Of a DNA stretch of 64,000 nucleotides, positions 7,381-17,295 are shown in pieces. The first letter of the stretch is position 1; each line of letters starts with the position of its first letter. The DNA is from Prevotella denticola (lineage in GTDB: Bacteria > Bacteroidota > Bacteroidia > Bacteroidales > Bacteroidaceae). Both the position numbers and the translations under genes were made by a program. The stretch is taken from assembly GCF_900454835.1 (NCBI RefSeq), contig NZ_UGTM01000001.1, forward strand, positions 992,501 to 1,056,500. Reading direction: 5' to 3'. The notes under the pieces are model-generated. The model was not told the origin of the DNA, did no database searches, and saw nothing but the letters and a program-made list of their open reading frames with translations.

Positions 7381-8535
7381 ATGAAAACCTATTTAGTAAC
7401 AGGAGCTGCCGGATTCATCGGCGCCAACTACATCAAGTACCTGCTTCATAAGAAATATCTGGATGACGACATCAAGGTAATCATCCTCGATGCCCTCACC
7501 TATGCAGGCAACCTCGGAACCATCAAAGACGATATTGACGATAAGCGGTGCTTCTTCGTGAAGGGAGACATCCGTGACCGTGAACTCATTGACCGTCTGT
7601 TTGCAGAAAACGACATCGACTATCTTGTCAATTTCGCTGCAGAGAGCCATGTTGACCGTTCGATTGAAGATCCGCAGCTCTTCCTGTCTGTGAACATCCT
7701 CGGAACACAGAACCTCATGGATGCTGCACGCCGTGCGTGGGTGACAGGAAAGGACGGACAGGGCTACCCCACCTGGAAGGCCGGGAAACGTTACCATCAG
7801 GTGTCGACCGATGAAGTTTATGGCTCGCTGGGAGCTGAAGGTTATTTCACGGAACAGACACCGCTCAGTCCTCACAGTCCTTATTCTGCCAGCAAGACCA
7901 GTGCCGACCATTTCGTAATGGCTTACCGCGATACCTATCACATGCCGGTCAGCATCACCCGATGCTCCAACAACTATGGCCCCTATCATTTCCCGGAGAA
8001 GCTGATTCCATTGATCATCAACAACATTCTTGAGGGAAAGAAACTCCCGGTCTATGGTGAAGGGCTGAATGTCAGAGACTGGCTCTACGTTGAAGACCAC
8101 TGCAAGGCAATAGACATGGTTGTGCGTGAAGGCCGTGAAGGAGAGGTGTACAACGTCGGCGGACACAATGAAATGAAGAACATTGACATCGTCAAGCTTA
8201 CCATCAAGACCATTCATGACATGATGGAAAAAGACAAGAGCCTGCGCTCAATTCTCCGGAAGCAGGTGAAAGATGCCAATGGCGACATTGATATAGACTG
8301 GATCAACAACGATCTCATCACCCATGTGCCCGACCGTCTCGGCCACGATGCACGCTATGCCATTGACCCTGCGAAGATCAAGAACGAGCTGGGATGGTAT
8401 CCGGAGACCCTATTTGCCGACGGTATCGTGAAGACAATCCGCTGGAATCTGGAACATCAGGACTGGATACAGGACGTGACCTCAGGTGACTACCAGAAAT
8501 ATTACGACAGGATGTATACTAAGAAAGGAAGATAA
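7381..8535 (+). CDS. rfbB: dTDP-glucose 4,6-dehydratase
   Basis: 384 residues, extended short-chain dehydrogenase fold. The NAD+ loop is GAAGFIGANY; VNFAAESHVDRSIEDP and VSTDEVYGSLG (the T-D-E active-site segment) follow, then the catalytic YSASK in SPYSASKTSADHFVMAYR. NNYGPYHFPEKLIPL matches the substrate-binding region. The enzyme converts dTDP-glucose to dTDP-4-keto-6-deoxyglucose, the branch point for many surface deoxysugars. Downstream fdtA and fdtB homologues suggest the product goes to a 3-amino-3,6-dideoxyhexose. No rfbA (rmlA) is present in the window. Confidence 0.93.
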   Translation: MKTYLVTGAAGFIGANYIKYLLHKKYLDDDIKVIILDALTYAGNLGTIKDDIDDKRCFFVKGDIRDRELIDRLFAENDIDYLVNFAAESHVDRSIEDPQLFLSVNILGTQNLMDAARRAWVTGKDGQGYPTWKAGKRYHQVSTDEVYGSLGAEGYFTEQTPLSPHSPYSASKTSADHFVMAYRDTYHMPVSITRCSNNYGPYHFPEKLIPLIINNILEGKKLPVYGEGLNVRDWLYVEDHCKAIDMVVREGREGEVYNVGGHNEMKNIDIVKLTIKTIHDMMEKDKSLRSILRKQVKDANGDIDIDWINNDLITHVPDRLGHDARYAIDPAKIKNELGWYPETLFADGIVKTIRWNLEHQDWIQDVTSGDYQKYYDRMYTKKGR

Positions 8536-8706
8536 TTAATACAGAGCATAAGAAGGAGACCGAGGAGTGGGCGGGAGTTAAAGACAAAATCCTTATTCCT
8601 GCATTCTTCCCGATGGATGGATTTGAGACCGGGACAATGGTTTGTTTTTCTCAGCTCCCCTCACTTTCTCACTCCCTTTTTCTCCTTTAACCTTATACCC
8701 CCTCTT

Positions 8707-9888
8707 ATGAAGAAGATTTTGTTATTAGGATCAGGCGAACTGGGCAAGGAGTTTGCTATTGCCGCCAAACGTGCAGGGCAGTATGTCATTGCCTGCGACA
8801 GCTACGACAATGCACCGGCCATGCAGGTGGCAGACGAGGCTGAAGTCATCAATATGCTGGACGGTACGGCTCTTGACGCTGTCGTCGGATTTCACGAACC
8901 CGACCTTATCATTCCGGAGATTGAGGCCATCCGTACAGAACGGCTGGTAGACTATGAACGACAGGGCATACAGATAGCCCCTTCGGCACGTGCTGTCAAC
9001 TTCACTATGAACCGCCGTGCAATACGCGACCTGGCCGCAAGCGAATTGGGATTGAGAACTGCAAAGTACTTCTATGCCAAGACCTACGAGGAATTCAAGG
9101 AGGCTGCAGACGAAATCGGCTTCCCATGTGTGGTAAAACCTTTGATGAGTTCCAGTGGGCATGGGCAGAGCTATGTTCACAATGACGACGAACTCCAGGA
9201 AGCGTTCAAGAATGCCATGGAAGGGGCACGCGGCGATGTAAAAGAAGTCATTATCGAAGAGTTCATCGACTTTGACAGCGAGTTCACCTTGCTTACCGTC
9301 ACACAGAAGAACGGTCCTACCCTCTTCTGCCCGCCTATAGGCCATGTACAGAAGGGCGGTGACTACCGGGAGAGCTGGCAGCCTTATACCATTTCTGACG
9401 AGGCCTTACAACAGGCAGAACATATGGCCGACGAGGTGACGCGTGCGCTGACGGGCTACGGTATATGGGGGGTCGAGTTCTTCCTGACCAGGTCGGGCGA
9501 AGTCATCTTCTCGGAGTTGTCTCCCCGTCCGCATGATACAGGTATGGTGACACTGGCGCATACGACCAATTTCAGCGAGTTCGAACTCCATTTCCGTGCT
9601 GTGATGGGCCTTCCGATACCTGCCATCCACCTCGAACATGCCGGCTGTTCGGCCGTCATTCTCTCTCCTGTCGAGTCAGGTAAACCTCTGCCCTATAATC
9701 TGCTGGATGCCTGCAAGGAAGACCATACACGCCTGCGGATCTTCGGCAAACCGGTTGCACACATAGGCCGACGTATGGGTGTTGCGCTCTGCTATGATGA
9801 GATTGGAACCGACATGACCGCACTGCGTGATAAAACGAGACGTATTGCTGCAACCGTATTAGGCACTGATTCATATATGAAGAAGTGA
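8707..9888 (+). CDS. purT: Formate-dependent phosphoribosylglycinamide formyltransferase
   Basis: 393 residues, ATP-grasp fold. Key segments are [20 protein letters not shown] at the N-terminus, [17 protein letters not shown] (ATP-binding loop), [16 protein letters not shown], and [19 protein letters not shown] with the metal and substrate residues. It makes formyl-GAR from GAR, formate and ATP in purine synthesis, as an alternative to folate-dependent PurN. I start at the ATG at 8707 because family members begin immediately before the GSGELGKE loop; an upstream frame to 8617 adds 30 poorly conserved residues. It sits inside a sugar-nucleotide cluster, which is likely chance linkage. Confidence 0.93.
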   Translation: MKKILLLGSGELGKEFAIAAKRAGQYVIACDSYDNAPAMQVADEAEVINMLDGTALDAVVGFHEPDLIIPEIEAIRTERLVDYERQGIQIAPSARAVNFTMNRRAIRDLAASELGLRTAKYFYAKTYEEFKEAADEIGFPCVVKPLMSSSGHGQSYVHNDDELQEAFKNAMEGARGDVKEVIIEEFIDFDSEFTLLTVTQKNGPTLFCPPIGHVQKGGDYRESWQPYTISDEALQQAEHMADEVTRALTGYGIWGVEFFLTRSGEVIFSELSPRPHDTGMVTLAHTTNFSEFELHFRAVMGLPIPAIHLEHAGCSAVILSPVESGKPLPYNLLDACKEDHTRLRIFGKPVAHIGRRMGVALCYDEIGTDMTALRDKTRRIAATVLGTDSYMKK

Positions 9889-9917
9889 AATATTGAAAGG
9901 ATGGACTATTGAAATCG

Positions 9918-10336
9918 ATGAATGATGAAGTAACTTCACTGGGGAAGATAATATCATTGCAGAAGGTTGTTGACCCTCGTGGTAACCTGACAGTAGCCCA
10001 GGGAATGAAGGACATCCCCTTTCACGTGGCTCGTGTTTATTGGACTTATGATGTCCCATCAGGTACTTCCAGGGGGGACATGCACATAAGCATTGCCGTG
10101 AATTCATTATTGCTGTAAGTGGATCATTCACCGTTACACTTGATAATGGGCATGAGAAAGAATCCTTCTTATTGAATCATCCTTATCAAGGATTACTTAT
10201 TGAGACTGATATATGGCGTACACTCGATGATTTCTCATCGGGTGCCGTATGCCTTGTATTGGCTGAAAAAAACTTTGACGAGGCTGATTACATCCGCAAC
10301 TATGATGATTTTATCGACTATTTAAGCCATAAGTAG
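9918..10336 (+). pseudogene. fdtA: FdtA-like dTDP-sugar 3,4-ketoisomerase, frameshifted at a G6 tract
   Basis: Two adjoining frames together make one cupin protein of the FdtA/WxcM-like family. The first gives VDPRGNLTVAQGMKDIPFHV and ARVYWTYDVPSGTSRG, then fails. The second continues HAHKHCREFIIAVSGSFTVT and LDNGHEKESFLLNHPYQGLL to TAG 10334-10336. They join at GGGGGG (10072-10077): one extra G would give ...SRGGHAHKHC..., the canonical cupin metal/active-site segment (HAHK). The intact enzyme isomerises dTDP-4-keto-6-deoxyglucose to the 3-keto form for transamination by FdtB, encoded two genes downstream. A slipped homopolymer suggests phase variation or a sequencing error rather than old decay, since both halves are otherwise intact. 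Confidence 0.8.
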
Positions 10337-10455
10337 TTATGAGGCAATACTTTTATCCCAGGATCAGCATAAGATTAATGGCCTTGATAGTACTGGTCTT
10401 TACGTGCTCGACAGAACCCGGCCTTTATTGAGCCACGTATTAATCTTGATATAGA

Positions 10456-11442
10456 ATGTTTGAAGTAAGGCAATACACTAAAGAACAGGAATTTGAATGG
10501 GATGACTTCGTGCAGGAATCGAAGCAGGGGACATTCCTTTTCAATCGTTCTTACATGGATTATCATGCCGACAGGTTTCTTGATTGCTCGTTGATGATCT
10601 ATCGGGAAGGACGGCTCTATGCCCTTTTACCTGCCAATAGAGTCGGTGCAACAATTTGCTCACATCAGGGACTGACCTATGGAGGACTTATTACAAATAC
10701 AACTGCAACTGCCGTAGGAGTATGTGAGGCTTTCCTTGAAATCAACAAATTCCTCTATACACATGGAATACGGCGTGTCCTTTATAAATGCATCCCTTGG
10801 ATCTACCATAAAATACCAGCGGAAGAAGATTTATACGCACTCTTTCACGTCTGTAGAGCGCACCTTAAATATCGGTATATAGCGTCTGCTGTTGATCAGA
10901 CGAACCCTGTAAAATGGAGAAGAGATAGACGTCATGGTGTTAAAAGTTCCCTAAAAGAGAATCTGATAATCGAACGAAAGAGTGAGAAGTTAAGCCTATT
11001 TTGGAATATACTTACAGCAAACTTACGAGAAGTACATCATGCGAAGCCTGTCCATTCACTTGAAGAAATGACCTTGCTACATCGTCGGTTTCCCGACAAC
11101 ACTCCTTTGTATATGGCCAGACAAGACGAGAAATACCTTGCAGGAATCCTTCTTTATACCACACATAACGTCATTCATACACAGTATATATCTGCTACTT
11201 CGGAGGGGAAGGAACTTCATGCCATTGATGCCATTTGTTATCAGATTATCAAAGAAGACTATAAAGATGTACACTACTTCGACTTTGGCACTTCAAATGA
11301 GGACTCCGGATGTTTTCTCAATGCAGGGTTAATTCAGCAAAAGGAAGGCTTTGGAGGACGGGCTGTATGTTACGACCAATATGAATGGGAAATAACTGAA
11401 GATCTACTCACTTCTTCTTGTCTTCCAACAATACGTAAATAA
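10456..11442 (+). CDS. FemAB/GNAT-like acyltransferase of the surface-sugar cluster
   Basis: 328 residues. It has the two-lobed acyltransferase look of FemAB/BioF2-type GNAT proteins common in Bacteroidales polysaccharide clusters: [20 protein letters not shown] at the N-terminus, [13 protein letters not shown] in the linker, and a C-terminal lobe with [20 protein letters not shown] and [13 protein letters not shown]. There is no signal peptide, so it is probably cytoplasmic. Its place between fdtA and fdtB suggests it N-acylates the amino sugar they make, but this is inferred from context; in known pathways that step is more often done by a left-handed-helix acetyltransferase. The next gene begins one base after its stop. 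Confidence 0.65.
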   Translation: MFEVRQYTKEQEFEWDDFVQESKQGTFLFNRSYMDYHADRFLDCSLMIYREGRLYALLPANRVGATICSHQGLTYGGLITNTTATAVGVCEAFLEINKFLYTHGIRRVLYKCIPWIYHKIPAEEDLYALFHVCRAHLKYRYIASAVDQTNPVKWRRDRRHGVKSSLKENLIIERKSEKLSLFWNILTANLREVHHAKPVHSLEEMTLLHRRFPDNTPLYMARQDEKYLAGILLYTTHNVIHTQYISATSEGKELHAIDAICYQIIKEDYKDVHYFDFGTSNEDSGCFLNAGLIQQKEGFGGRAVCYDQYEWEITEDLLTSSCLPTIRK

Positions 11443-11443
11443 A

Positions 11444-12541
11444 ATGATCGACTACCTATCTCTCAAAGATATAACAGACCTCCACGGCGATGAAATCGCC
11501 AATGCCGTTGAGCGTGTCGTGCGTTCCGGATGGTATCTGCAAGGACAGGAAACAAAGCGATTCGAAGCTGATTACGCACAATTCATCGGCTCGGAACACT
11601 GCGTGACATGTGGAAATGGGCTCGATGCTCTCTCACTTATCCTCCGTGCCTACATGGACTCAGGACGGTTGAAGACGGGAGATGAGGTTATCGTACCAGC
11701 CAATACCTATATTGCCACTATCCTTGCCATTACCGAGAATAAATTGACTCCCATACTGGTTGAACCTGACATCAATACACTACAGCTTAACGATCAACTC
11801 ATTGAGGCCGCTATAACATCGAAGACACGTGCCATCATGCTCGTACATCTCTATGGGCGATGTGCTTACACACCGCTGATCGGCGAGTTGTGTCAGTTTC
11901 ACAACCTCCTTCTCATTGAAGACAATGCACAGGCACATGGCTGCTTTTGGGGCAAGAAGCGCACCGGATCCCTCGGTAATGCAGCCGCCCACAGCTTTTA
12001 TCCGGGCAAGAACCTCGGCGCACTGGGCGATGCGGGAGCCGTAACGACTGATGACGAAGAGTTGGCACAGACAATCCGCAGTATTGCGAACTATGGCTCG
12101 GCAAGTAAGTATGAGTTCTCTTTCAAGGGTGTGAATAGCCGTATGGACGAGATTCAAGCAGCTGTTTTGGATGTGAAACTACACTATCTTGATCAAGAGA
12201 ATAAGCGTAGAAAAGAGATTGCCAAAACTTACCAACAACGTATCAAGAATTCTTTAATCACAATGACTGCCGATGTCGACCGAGACAATGTATATCATAT
12301 TTTCCCCGTCTTATGTGCCTCCCGTGACCGATTAAAGGTTTATTTAAATGACAAAGGGGTGCGTACAATGATCCACTACCCTATCCCACCACATCAACAA
12401 AAGGCTTATACAGAATGGAACCGGCTATCGTTTCCAACCACAGAGACCATCCATCAGCAAGAACTCTCCCTCCCTTGCAACCCGACAATGACTGATGCTG
12501 AATGTCAGAAGGTCATTGACTGTATAAATGAATATCAATAG
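11444..12541 (+). CDS. fdtB: DegT/DnrJ/EryC1 family dTDP-sugar 3-aminotransferase
   Basis: 365 residues, PLP-dependent fold type I. The internal aldimine lysine is in [18 protein letters not shown], preceded by [12 protein letters not shown], which holds the PLP aspartate. The N-terminal region has [14 protein letters not shown] and [14 protein letters not shown], typical of sugar 3-aminotransferases such as FdtB and QdtB. It would convert the 3-keto sugar from FdtA to a 3-amino-3,6-dideoxyhexose. The FdtB name rests mainly on adjacency to fdtA and rfbB; DegT aminotransferases are hard to tell apart by sequence alone. Confidence 0.82.
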   Translation: MIDYLSLKDITDLHGDEIANAVERVVRSGWYLQGQETKRFEADYAQFIGSEHCVTCGNGLDALSLILRAYMDSGRLKTGDEVIVPANTYIATILAITENKLTPILVEPDINTLQLNDQLIEAAITSKTRAIMLVHLYGRCAYTPLIGELCQFHNLLLIEDNAQAHGCFWGKKRTGSLGNAAAHSFYPGKNLGALGDAGAVTTDDEELAQTIRSIANYGSASKYEFSFKGVNSRMDEIQAAVLDVKLHYLDQENKRRKEIAKTYQQRIKNSLITMTADVDRDNVYHIFPVLCASRDRLKVYLNDKGVRTMIHYPIPPHQQKAYTEWNRLSFPTTETIHQQELSLPCNPTMTDAECQKVIDCINEYQ

Positions 12542-12560
12542 AAAACTAATTATAACAAAT

Positions 12561-14033
12561 ATGAAACAGAAAATCTATATCGCAACGGTATGCCTTGCCC
12601 TCATTCCTTTTGGCACACAGGCAACCCATGCATCGACTATTGAAAACGCACCGGTCAGTTTGCTTACCTGTCCGGCTGATGCAGTGACGTTCACTTCCAA
12701 GCGTCCAAAGGAGACTGATAGACTCTTTAGGTCGGATGCTGTTGAAAAAGAAATACAGCGTATTGTGCGCCAACTAACAAATAAGCGTCTGGCCTGGATG
12801 TTTGAGAATTGCTTTCCGAACACGCTTGATACGACCGTACACTATGCTGAGGAAGCAGACGGAACACCTGATACTTTTGTATACACAGGCGATATTGCAG
12901 CCATGTGGCTGCGCGATTCCGGGGCACAGGTGTGGCCCTATGTTCAGCTGGCTGACAAGGATAAGAAACTGAAGAAGATGCTGGCAGGCGTCATCAACCG
13001 ACAGATGAAGTGCATCAACATCGACTCTTACGCCAATGCTTTCAATAAGGAACCGGACCCGAATGGTGGCTGGATGAGCGACGAGACGGATATGAAGCCC
13101 GAGCTGCACGAGCGCAAGTATGAGATAGATTCGCTTTGCTACCCTATCCGCCTTGCCTTTGAATACTGGAAAGTGACAGGTGACACGAGTGTCTTTGGTG
13201 CAGAATGGCTCAAGGCCGTAGGTAATATTCTCAAGACCTTCCGAGAACAACAGAAGAAAGAGGGAAAGGGTAGCTACAAGTTCCTGCGCGTGACCGACCG
13301 TGCATTGGATACAATGAATAATGCAGGATGGGGCGCACCTGTAAAACCTGTAGGCTTGATAGCCTCTGCTTTCCGTCCATCGGATGATGCCACCACACTG
13401 CAGTTCCTCGTTCCATCTAACTTTATGGCAGTCTCGTCCCTGCGCAAGGCAGCAGAAATATTGACCAAAGTAAACAAAGAGTATAGACTCGCTTCCCAAT
13501 GCACTGCCCTCGCCGATGAAGTAAGCGATGCGTTGAAGAAGTTTGCCGTATACAATCACCCGAAGTACGGAAAAATCTATGCCTATGAGGTAGATGGCTT
13601 CGGCAATTATTTCCTCATGGACGATGCCAATGTACCCAGCCTGCTCGCCATGCCTTACTTAGGTGACGTGAGTCTTGACGACCCGATATACCAGAATACA
13701 CGCCGGTACGTATGGAGTGAAGACAACCCTTACTTCTTCCGTGGAAAGGCCGGTGAAGGTATCGGCGGTCCCCATGTAGGCTATGACATGGTATGGCCGA
13801 TGTCAATCATGATGCGTGCATTCACATCACGTGATGACAATGAAATTCGCCGTTGTATAGAAATGCTGATGACGACGGATGCCGGTACGGGATTCATGCA
13901 TGAAAGCTTCAATAAGGATGATGCGACAAAATTCACCCGTGACTGGTTTGCCTGGCAGAACACGCTCTTCGGCGAACTAATCGTGCGACTGGTGAATGAC
14001 GGGAAATTAGACCTGCTCAATAGCATAAAGTAA
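12561..14033 (+). CDS. Secreted GH125 alpha-mannosidase
   Basis: About 490 residues with a signal peptide (KQKIYIATVCLALIPFGTQA). The mature region matches the metal-independent GH125 family: TGDIAAMWLRDSGAQVWPYV, MKCINIDSYANAFN, KYEIDSLCYPIRLAFEYWK and DDATTLQFLVPSNFMAVSS. GH125 enzymes are inverting exo-alpha-1,6-mannosidases that trim mannans and N-glycans, here probably in the periplasm. An alternative start at 12528 overlaps fdtB and would bury the signal peptide, so the ATG at 12561 is chosen. No SusC/SusD pair is in the window, so this is not a classical polysaccharide utilisation locus. Confidence 0.88.
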   Translation: MKQKIYIATVCLALIPFGTQATHASTIENAPVSLLTCPADAVTFTSKRPKETDRLFRSDAVEKEIQRIVRQLTNKRLAWMFENCFPNTLDTTVHYAEEADGTPDTFVYTGDIAAMWLRDSGAQVWPYVQLADKDKKLKKMLAGVINRQMKCINIDSYANAFNKEPDPNGGWMSDETDMKPELHERKYEIDSLCYPIRLAFEYWKVTGDTSVFGAEWLKAVGNILKTFREQQKKEGKGSYKFLRVTDRALDTMNNAGWGAPVKPVGLIASAFRPSDDATTLQFLVPSNFMAVSSLRKAAEILTKVNKEYRLASQCTALADEVSDALKKFAVYNHPKYGKIYAYEVDGFGNYFLMDDANVPSLLAMPYLGDVSLDDPIYQNTRRYVWSEDNPYFFRGKAGEGIGGPHVGYDMVWPMSIMMRAFTSRDDNEIRRCIEMLMTTDAGTGFMHESFNKDDATKFTRDWFAWQNTLFGELIVRLVNDGKLDLLNSIK

Positions 14034-14125
14034 GAACAAACATCCTTCTGATTATGCGTATGTAAAGTAAAAATGTTTATTAAGTGACAGATACTCCAGT
14101 GTTTTTATTTATTTAACATTATATA

Positions 14126-14157
14126 TTTGCAGATATAACAAAATACAGATATCTTTG
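14126..14157 (+). promoter_or_regulatory. Bacteroidota promoter in the GH125-DPPIII intergenic region
   Basis: TTTG (14126-14129), 20 bases, TATCTTTG (14150-14157): an excellent consensus match. No open reading frame starts within reach. The next features are a hairpin and a terminator, so it appears to drive a short non-coding transcript. Confidence 0.65.
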
Positions 14158-14163
14158 CAACGT

Positions 14164-14259
14164 GTTTTTCATGGTATTAGATTATTAAGGTTAGAAGATT
14201 ACTTGTCGTGAGACAAGTAATCTTTCAGTCCCAGACGAACAGTCTGGGACTTTTTTTTT
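14164..14259 (+). ncRNA. Candidate small RNA, about 95 nt
   Basis: The expected transcript starts about 7 bases after the promoter and ends at the terminator T tract. It has a 5' unpaired stretch (CATGGTATTAGATTATTAAG and onward), then a perfect 13-bp hairpin at 14195-14224 with a GTGA loop (AAGATTACTTGTC pairing with GACAAGTAATCTT), then the terminator hairpin. It lies between convergent genes and has no useful reading frame. No known RNA family is assigned. The alternative is that the hairpins only terminate the GH125 mRNA, but that does not explain the promoter. Confidence 0.55.
14227..14259 (+). terminator. Strong Rho-independent terminator
   Basis: A perfect 10-bp stem (AGTCCCAGAC at 14227-14236, GTCTGGGACT at 14242-14251) with a 5-base loop is followed by a run of T to 14259. 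It can end both the candidate sRNA and the GH125 message. From here to 14529 nothing else is recognised. Confidence 0.88.
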
Positions 14260-14529
14260 GCACAAATTTTCAGAAACCATGAACAAGGCAAGCATAGCTC
14301 GCAGTGCATTCTCTCCCGTCAGCTGAAGCCTTTTCTGTTTTTTGTAAAAGGTCATTGCGACAATTCTCTGGATTTTTTCGTTTCAGACTCATGGATTGCC
14401 TACATCTTTACTGCCAGAAAGACAGATATGGACAGCTTCGGTCTCTCCTCCTATCTATCTGCACAGTCTTGCTATGGAGATATACCGAGAGGATGTATAA
14501 CCATGTCTTCAGAAAAGGAGAATCATATT

Positions 14530-16521
14530 TTAAAGCGTCTGGTACTCGCGGGAATAACGAAGCATTTGTTCCGTATATGTCTCTGTGTAATCCACCGTGA
14601 TATCGCAGATTTTCCCCACCTTGTCATATACCGGTGTGAGCACCGGGTTGACAAATCCCTTGTAGGGAGCAATATCCAGATGCCTGTATCTGCGAAGCAT
14701 CTCTTCATGGAGACCAGAGTCAAGATGAATAGCATATGTTTCAACCAGCTTCCGCGCTGCTTCAAAGTCACCCTCGCTTTTGATACGCTGTATCTCTGCC
14801 AGCTCGTATGCGAAGATTCGACGCAGTGCCGCATAATCATTGATGCGGACATAAGTCTTCCACTCCCTTGACTTTTCCTCTTCACGGGAGACCAGCTCGA
14901 CAACATCTGAATCCGCTCCCAAGGCCATTGCCCACCGTGCGACAAGCGCACGGTTCTGCATATGCGCTTCCTCTATCTGCTTGTCAGGCTTTATCCGCAC
15001 CTGCTGGGTAAGCAGGCCGTTCATCATATAACCGTAATACTGTGCCTTGTATGCTTCAGGACTGTCAAGCAGACCGAGTTCCAGCAATTTGTCATCAGCA
15101 ATATAATATAGTCCGAAGAGATCCGCACGCGCCTCTTCGATGGTATTGCCATAATTCTTCAATGCGTCCGGATCCGTTCCCGGCAGCAGCCGTCCACTGC
15201 CATGTCCCAGACACTCATGCAGGTCAGTGTGCAGATCATCGGTCTTGTCGGAAAAGCGTTCCATCAGCTTGATCGTCTCATCATCTATGACGAACTCTTC
15301 ACGGAATCCGTTTCCCTTGGCAGACATATTATATGCATGTGTAAGATTAGAAATGGTAACACTCTTTGAACCATGCTCTGAACGAATCCAGTCAGCATTC
15401 GGCAGATTTATTCCAATGGCTGAAGCAGGGTATTCGTCTCCCCCCAGCATAGCTGCACAAACCACATTTGCAGAGACACCCCTCACCTTCGGCTTACGGA
15501 AAAGGGGATTGACCGGAGAATGGTCTTCAAACCACTGTGCGTTGGCCGAAATGGCCTTCGTACGCCTGGTGGCATCAAGGTCTTTGTATTCAACGATTCC
15601 CTCCCAGGAGCCTTTCAGCCCCATCGGATCGCCATACACCTCAATAAAGCCGTTGACAAAGTCGATATGTCCGTCCTGCTCATGCAGCCACTCTATGGAG
15701 TACGCATCAAAATCATGAAGGTCTCCCGTTTCATAATATCGAATCAACAGACCGATTACGTCTCTCTGCCGCTTGTTCTCCGCAAACTCCTTTGCACGGT
15801 CAAGCCAATGCACAATCTTCCTGATGGCGGGACCATATCTGCCATCGGCTTTCCATACCTCTTCACGGACTATGTTTCCTTCCTTGACGAGTGTAGAATT
15901 CAATCCATAAGAGGGTGTTCCGACCGTCGGGCCGTTCTTTTTCAGCTTGGTATAGAAATCTTCAACCTCATGCTGGTTCACCCCTTCATAGAAATTGCAT
16001 GCAGACGACAGCACGATATCTTTGCCATCGGCCTTGTCAACCCGCTTGGGAAGAACAGCAGGATCAAAGATGACTGGACACAGCTCATCCAACAGGGCTT
16101 CAACCGTTTCTTCCTCTTCAAGAGGCAGCGACCTGACATCCACAGCCATCACTGTACTGCGGAAGAAATCTTCAGAAAACAAAGGCACAAACTTGTCGCA
16201 GGCATAATGATGGTAAATTCCACTGGAAAACCATACCTGTTTCAGATACTGCTCCAGAGCACAGAAATCATCTTCCTGCCGGTTTCCCTGATAGCTATTA
16301 TAAACAGCCTCCAGCGTCTTTCGGATGCGGAGGTTGTATTTGCCAAACTGATCGAATGTGATATCACGTCCAAATAGCGTTGCCTTCGAGAGGCAGTAAA
16401 TCAATTGCTTCTGCCGGATGTCCAGTTCGCTGAACCCCGGAAGCCGATAACGCAACAGCTGTATATCGGCAAATCGTTCATCCTGAAAGCTAAAAGTTTC
16501 TTCTTCTGTTGATTCAATCAT
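14530..16521 (-). CDS. Dipeptidyl-peptidase III (M49 zinc peptidase)
   Basis: 663 residues. The M49 zinc site is clear: HECLGH near residue 434 (HExxxH with the inserted residue) and EEARAD about 30 residues later with the third ligand. Conserved surroundings include SKSVTISNLTHAYN and KGNGFREEFVIDDETI. The enzyme releases N-terminal dipeptides from short peptides. No signal peptide or lipobox is seen at MIESTEEETFSFQDERF, so this form looks cytoplasmic, whereas some Bacteroides homologues are lipoproteins. It lies 26 bases downstream of a small AraC-type regulator on the same strand, so the two are probably co-transcribed. Confidence 0.92.
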   Translation of the reverse strand: MIESTEEETFSFQDERFADIQLLRYRLPGFSELDIRQKQLIYCLSKATLFGRDITFDQFGKYNLRIRKTLEAVYNSYQGNRQEDDFCALEQYLKQVWFSSGIYHHYACDKFVPLFSEDFFRSTVMAVDVRSLPLEEEETVEALLDELCPVIFDPAVLPKRVDKADGKDIVLSSACNFYEGVNQHEVEDFYTKLKKNGPTVGTPSYGLNSTLVKEGNIVREEVWKADGRYGPAIRKIVHWLDRAKEFAENKRQRDVIGLLIRYYETGDLHDFDAYSIEWLHEQDGHIDFVNGFIEVYGDPMGLKGSWEGIVEYKDLDATRRTKAISANAQWFEDHSPVNPLFRKPKVRGVSANVVCAAMLGGDEYPASAIGINLPNADWIRSEHGSKSVTISNLTHAYNMSAKGNGFREEFVIDDETIKLMERFSDKTDDLHTDLHECLGHGSGRLLPGTDPDALKNYGNTIEEARADLFGLYYIADDKLLELGLLDSPEAYKAQYYGYMMNGLLTQQVRIKPDKQIEEAHMQNRALVARWAMALGADSDVVELVSREEEKSREWKTYVRINDYAALRRIFAYELAEIQRIKSEGDFEAARKLVETYAIHLDSGLHEEMLRRYRHLDIAPYKGFVNPVLTPVYDKVGKICDITVDYTETYTEQMLRYSREYQTL

Positions 16522-16547
16522 AGATGTTTTTATAACTTGCTCCTTGT

Positions 16548-17030
16548 TTAATCCCTTAAGCGTTTCTTTGAACGCGGCTCATCGGCGGGGAGCTGTGCCC
16601 GATGATGGATTCTGTAGTCACGCGGCGTGACCCCGTTGATGCGGTAGAAAGATGCATAGAACGACTGCCTGTTGGCAAAGCCTACCATATCGCTGATTTC
16701 TTCCATATTCAGCTCCTGATACCGCTTATCCACCAGAAGTGCCATCGCCTCCTCTATACGGAACTTGTTCACGAACGACGTATAGTTCATGTGGAATCGG
16801 ACATTAACTACAGCCGAAATGTAGCGCGTGTTAGTTCCTAAGTCCTCAGCAAGCTGCTTGGCAGAATAGTTCTTGTCTTTGTAACGTTGCTGGATAAGGA
16901 TGATATTAAGGATCTTTTCCTTCAGTTCATCCATAAGTTGCGGACTGACCAAACTACGGTAAGCGGCTACCTTTTCTTTTTTCTCTGTTAAATTGTACTT
17001 AGCCATAACCCGAGGATTTTTAGTTACCAT
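16548..17030 (-). CDS. AraC-type helix-turn-helix regulator
   Basis: 160 residues, essentially a stand-alone AraC DNA-binding domain with two helix-turn-helix units (YSAKQLAEDLGTNTRYISAV, and NMEEISDMVGFANRQSFYAS followed by FYRINGVTPRDYR). There is no effector domain, only about 40 residues in front (AAYRSLVSPQLMDELKEKIL). The start at 17030 follows the promoter closely; a second ATG at 17006 is equally plausible. It lies just upstream of the dipeptidyl-peptidase gene; targets are unknown. Short proteins of this type are common in Bacteroidales. Confidence 0.85.
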   Translation of the reverse strand: MVTKNPRVMAKYNLTEKKEKVAAYRSLVSPQLMDELKEKILNIILIQQRYKDKNYSAKQLAEDLGTNTRYISAVVNVRFHMNYTSFVNKFRIEEAMALLVDKRYQELNMEEISDMVGFANRQSFYASFYRINGVTPRDYRIHHRAQLPADEPRSKKRLRD

Positions 17031-17046
17031 TTCTGTTATTACTTTG

Positions 17047-17077
17047 CAAATATAATATATTTAATTAAGACTGTCAA
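17047..17077 (-). promoter_or_regulatory. Promoter of the AraC-type regulator and DPP III
   Basis: On the minus strand, a TTG (17075-17077), 20 bases, then TATATTTG (17047-17054), about 17 bases before the ATG. It fits the phylum consensus. Confidence 0.6.
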
Positions 17078-17295
17078 GTTTATAGCAGGTTTTTTAATAT
17101 CTATTAGTTATTAAATTTCGCTAAAAAAAACATACAAACGAATATGCTTTCATGCAAAAAGTTTACAATTCCCATCCTGACTTCTTCATTGTATAAGGTA
17201 TTTCCGATTTATAATTTTCTTTTTCTTTTTACACTGTTCAAGTCATATACGCCATGTATTTCACAGGCTATTTTGTTGTTTTTTAACTATCTGAT

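Noticed and set aside
12561..14033. Polysaccharide utilisation locus around the GH125 gene
   Set aside because: No SusC/SusD-like pair or dedicated sensor is nearby; the neighbours are sugar-nucleotide genes.
14428..14871. 147-residue plus-strand open frame
   Set aside because: It overlaps the 3' end of the dipeptidyl-peptidase gene on the opposite strand and shows no conserved motif.
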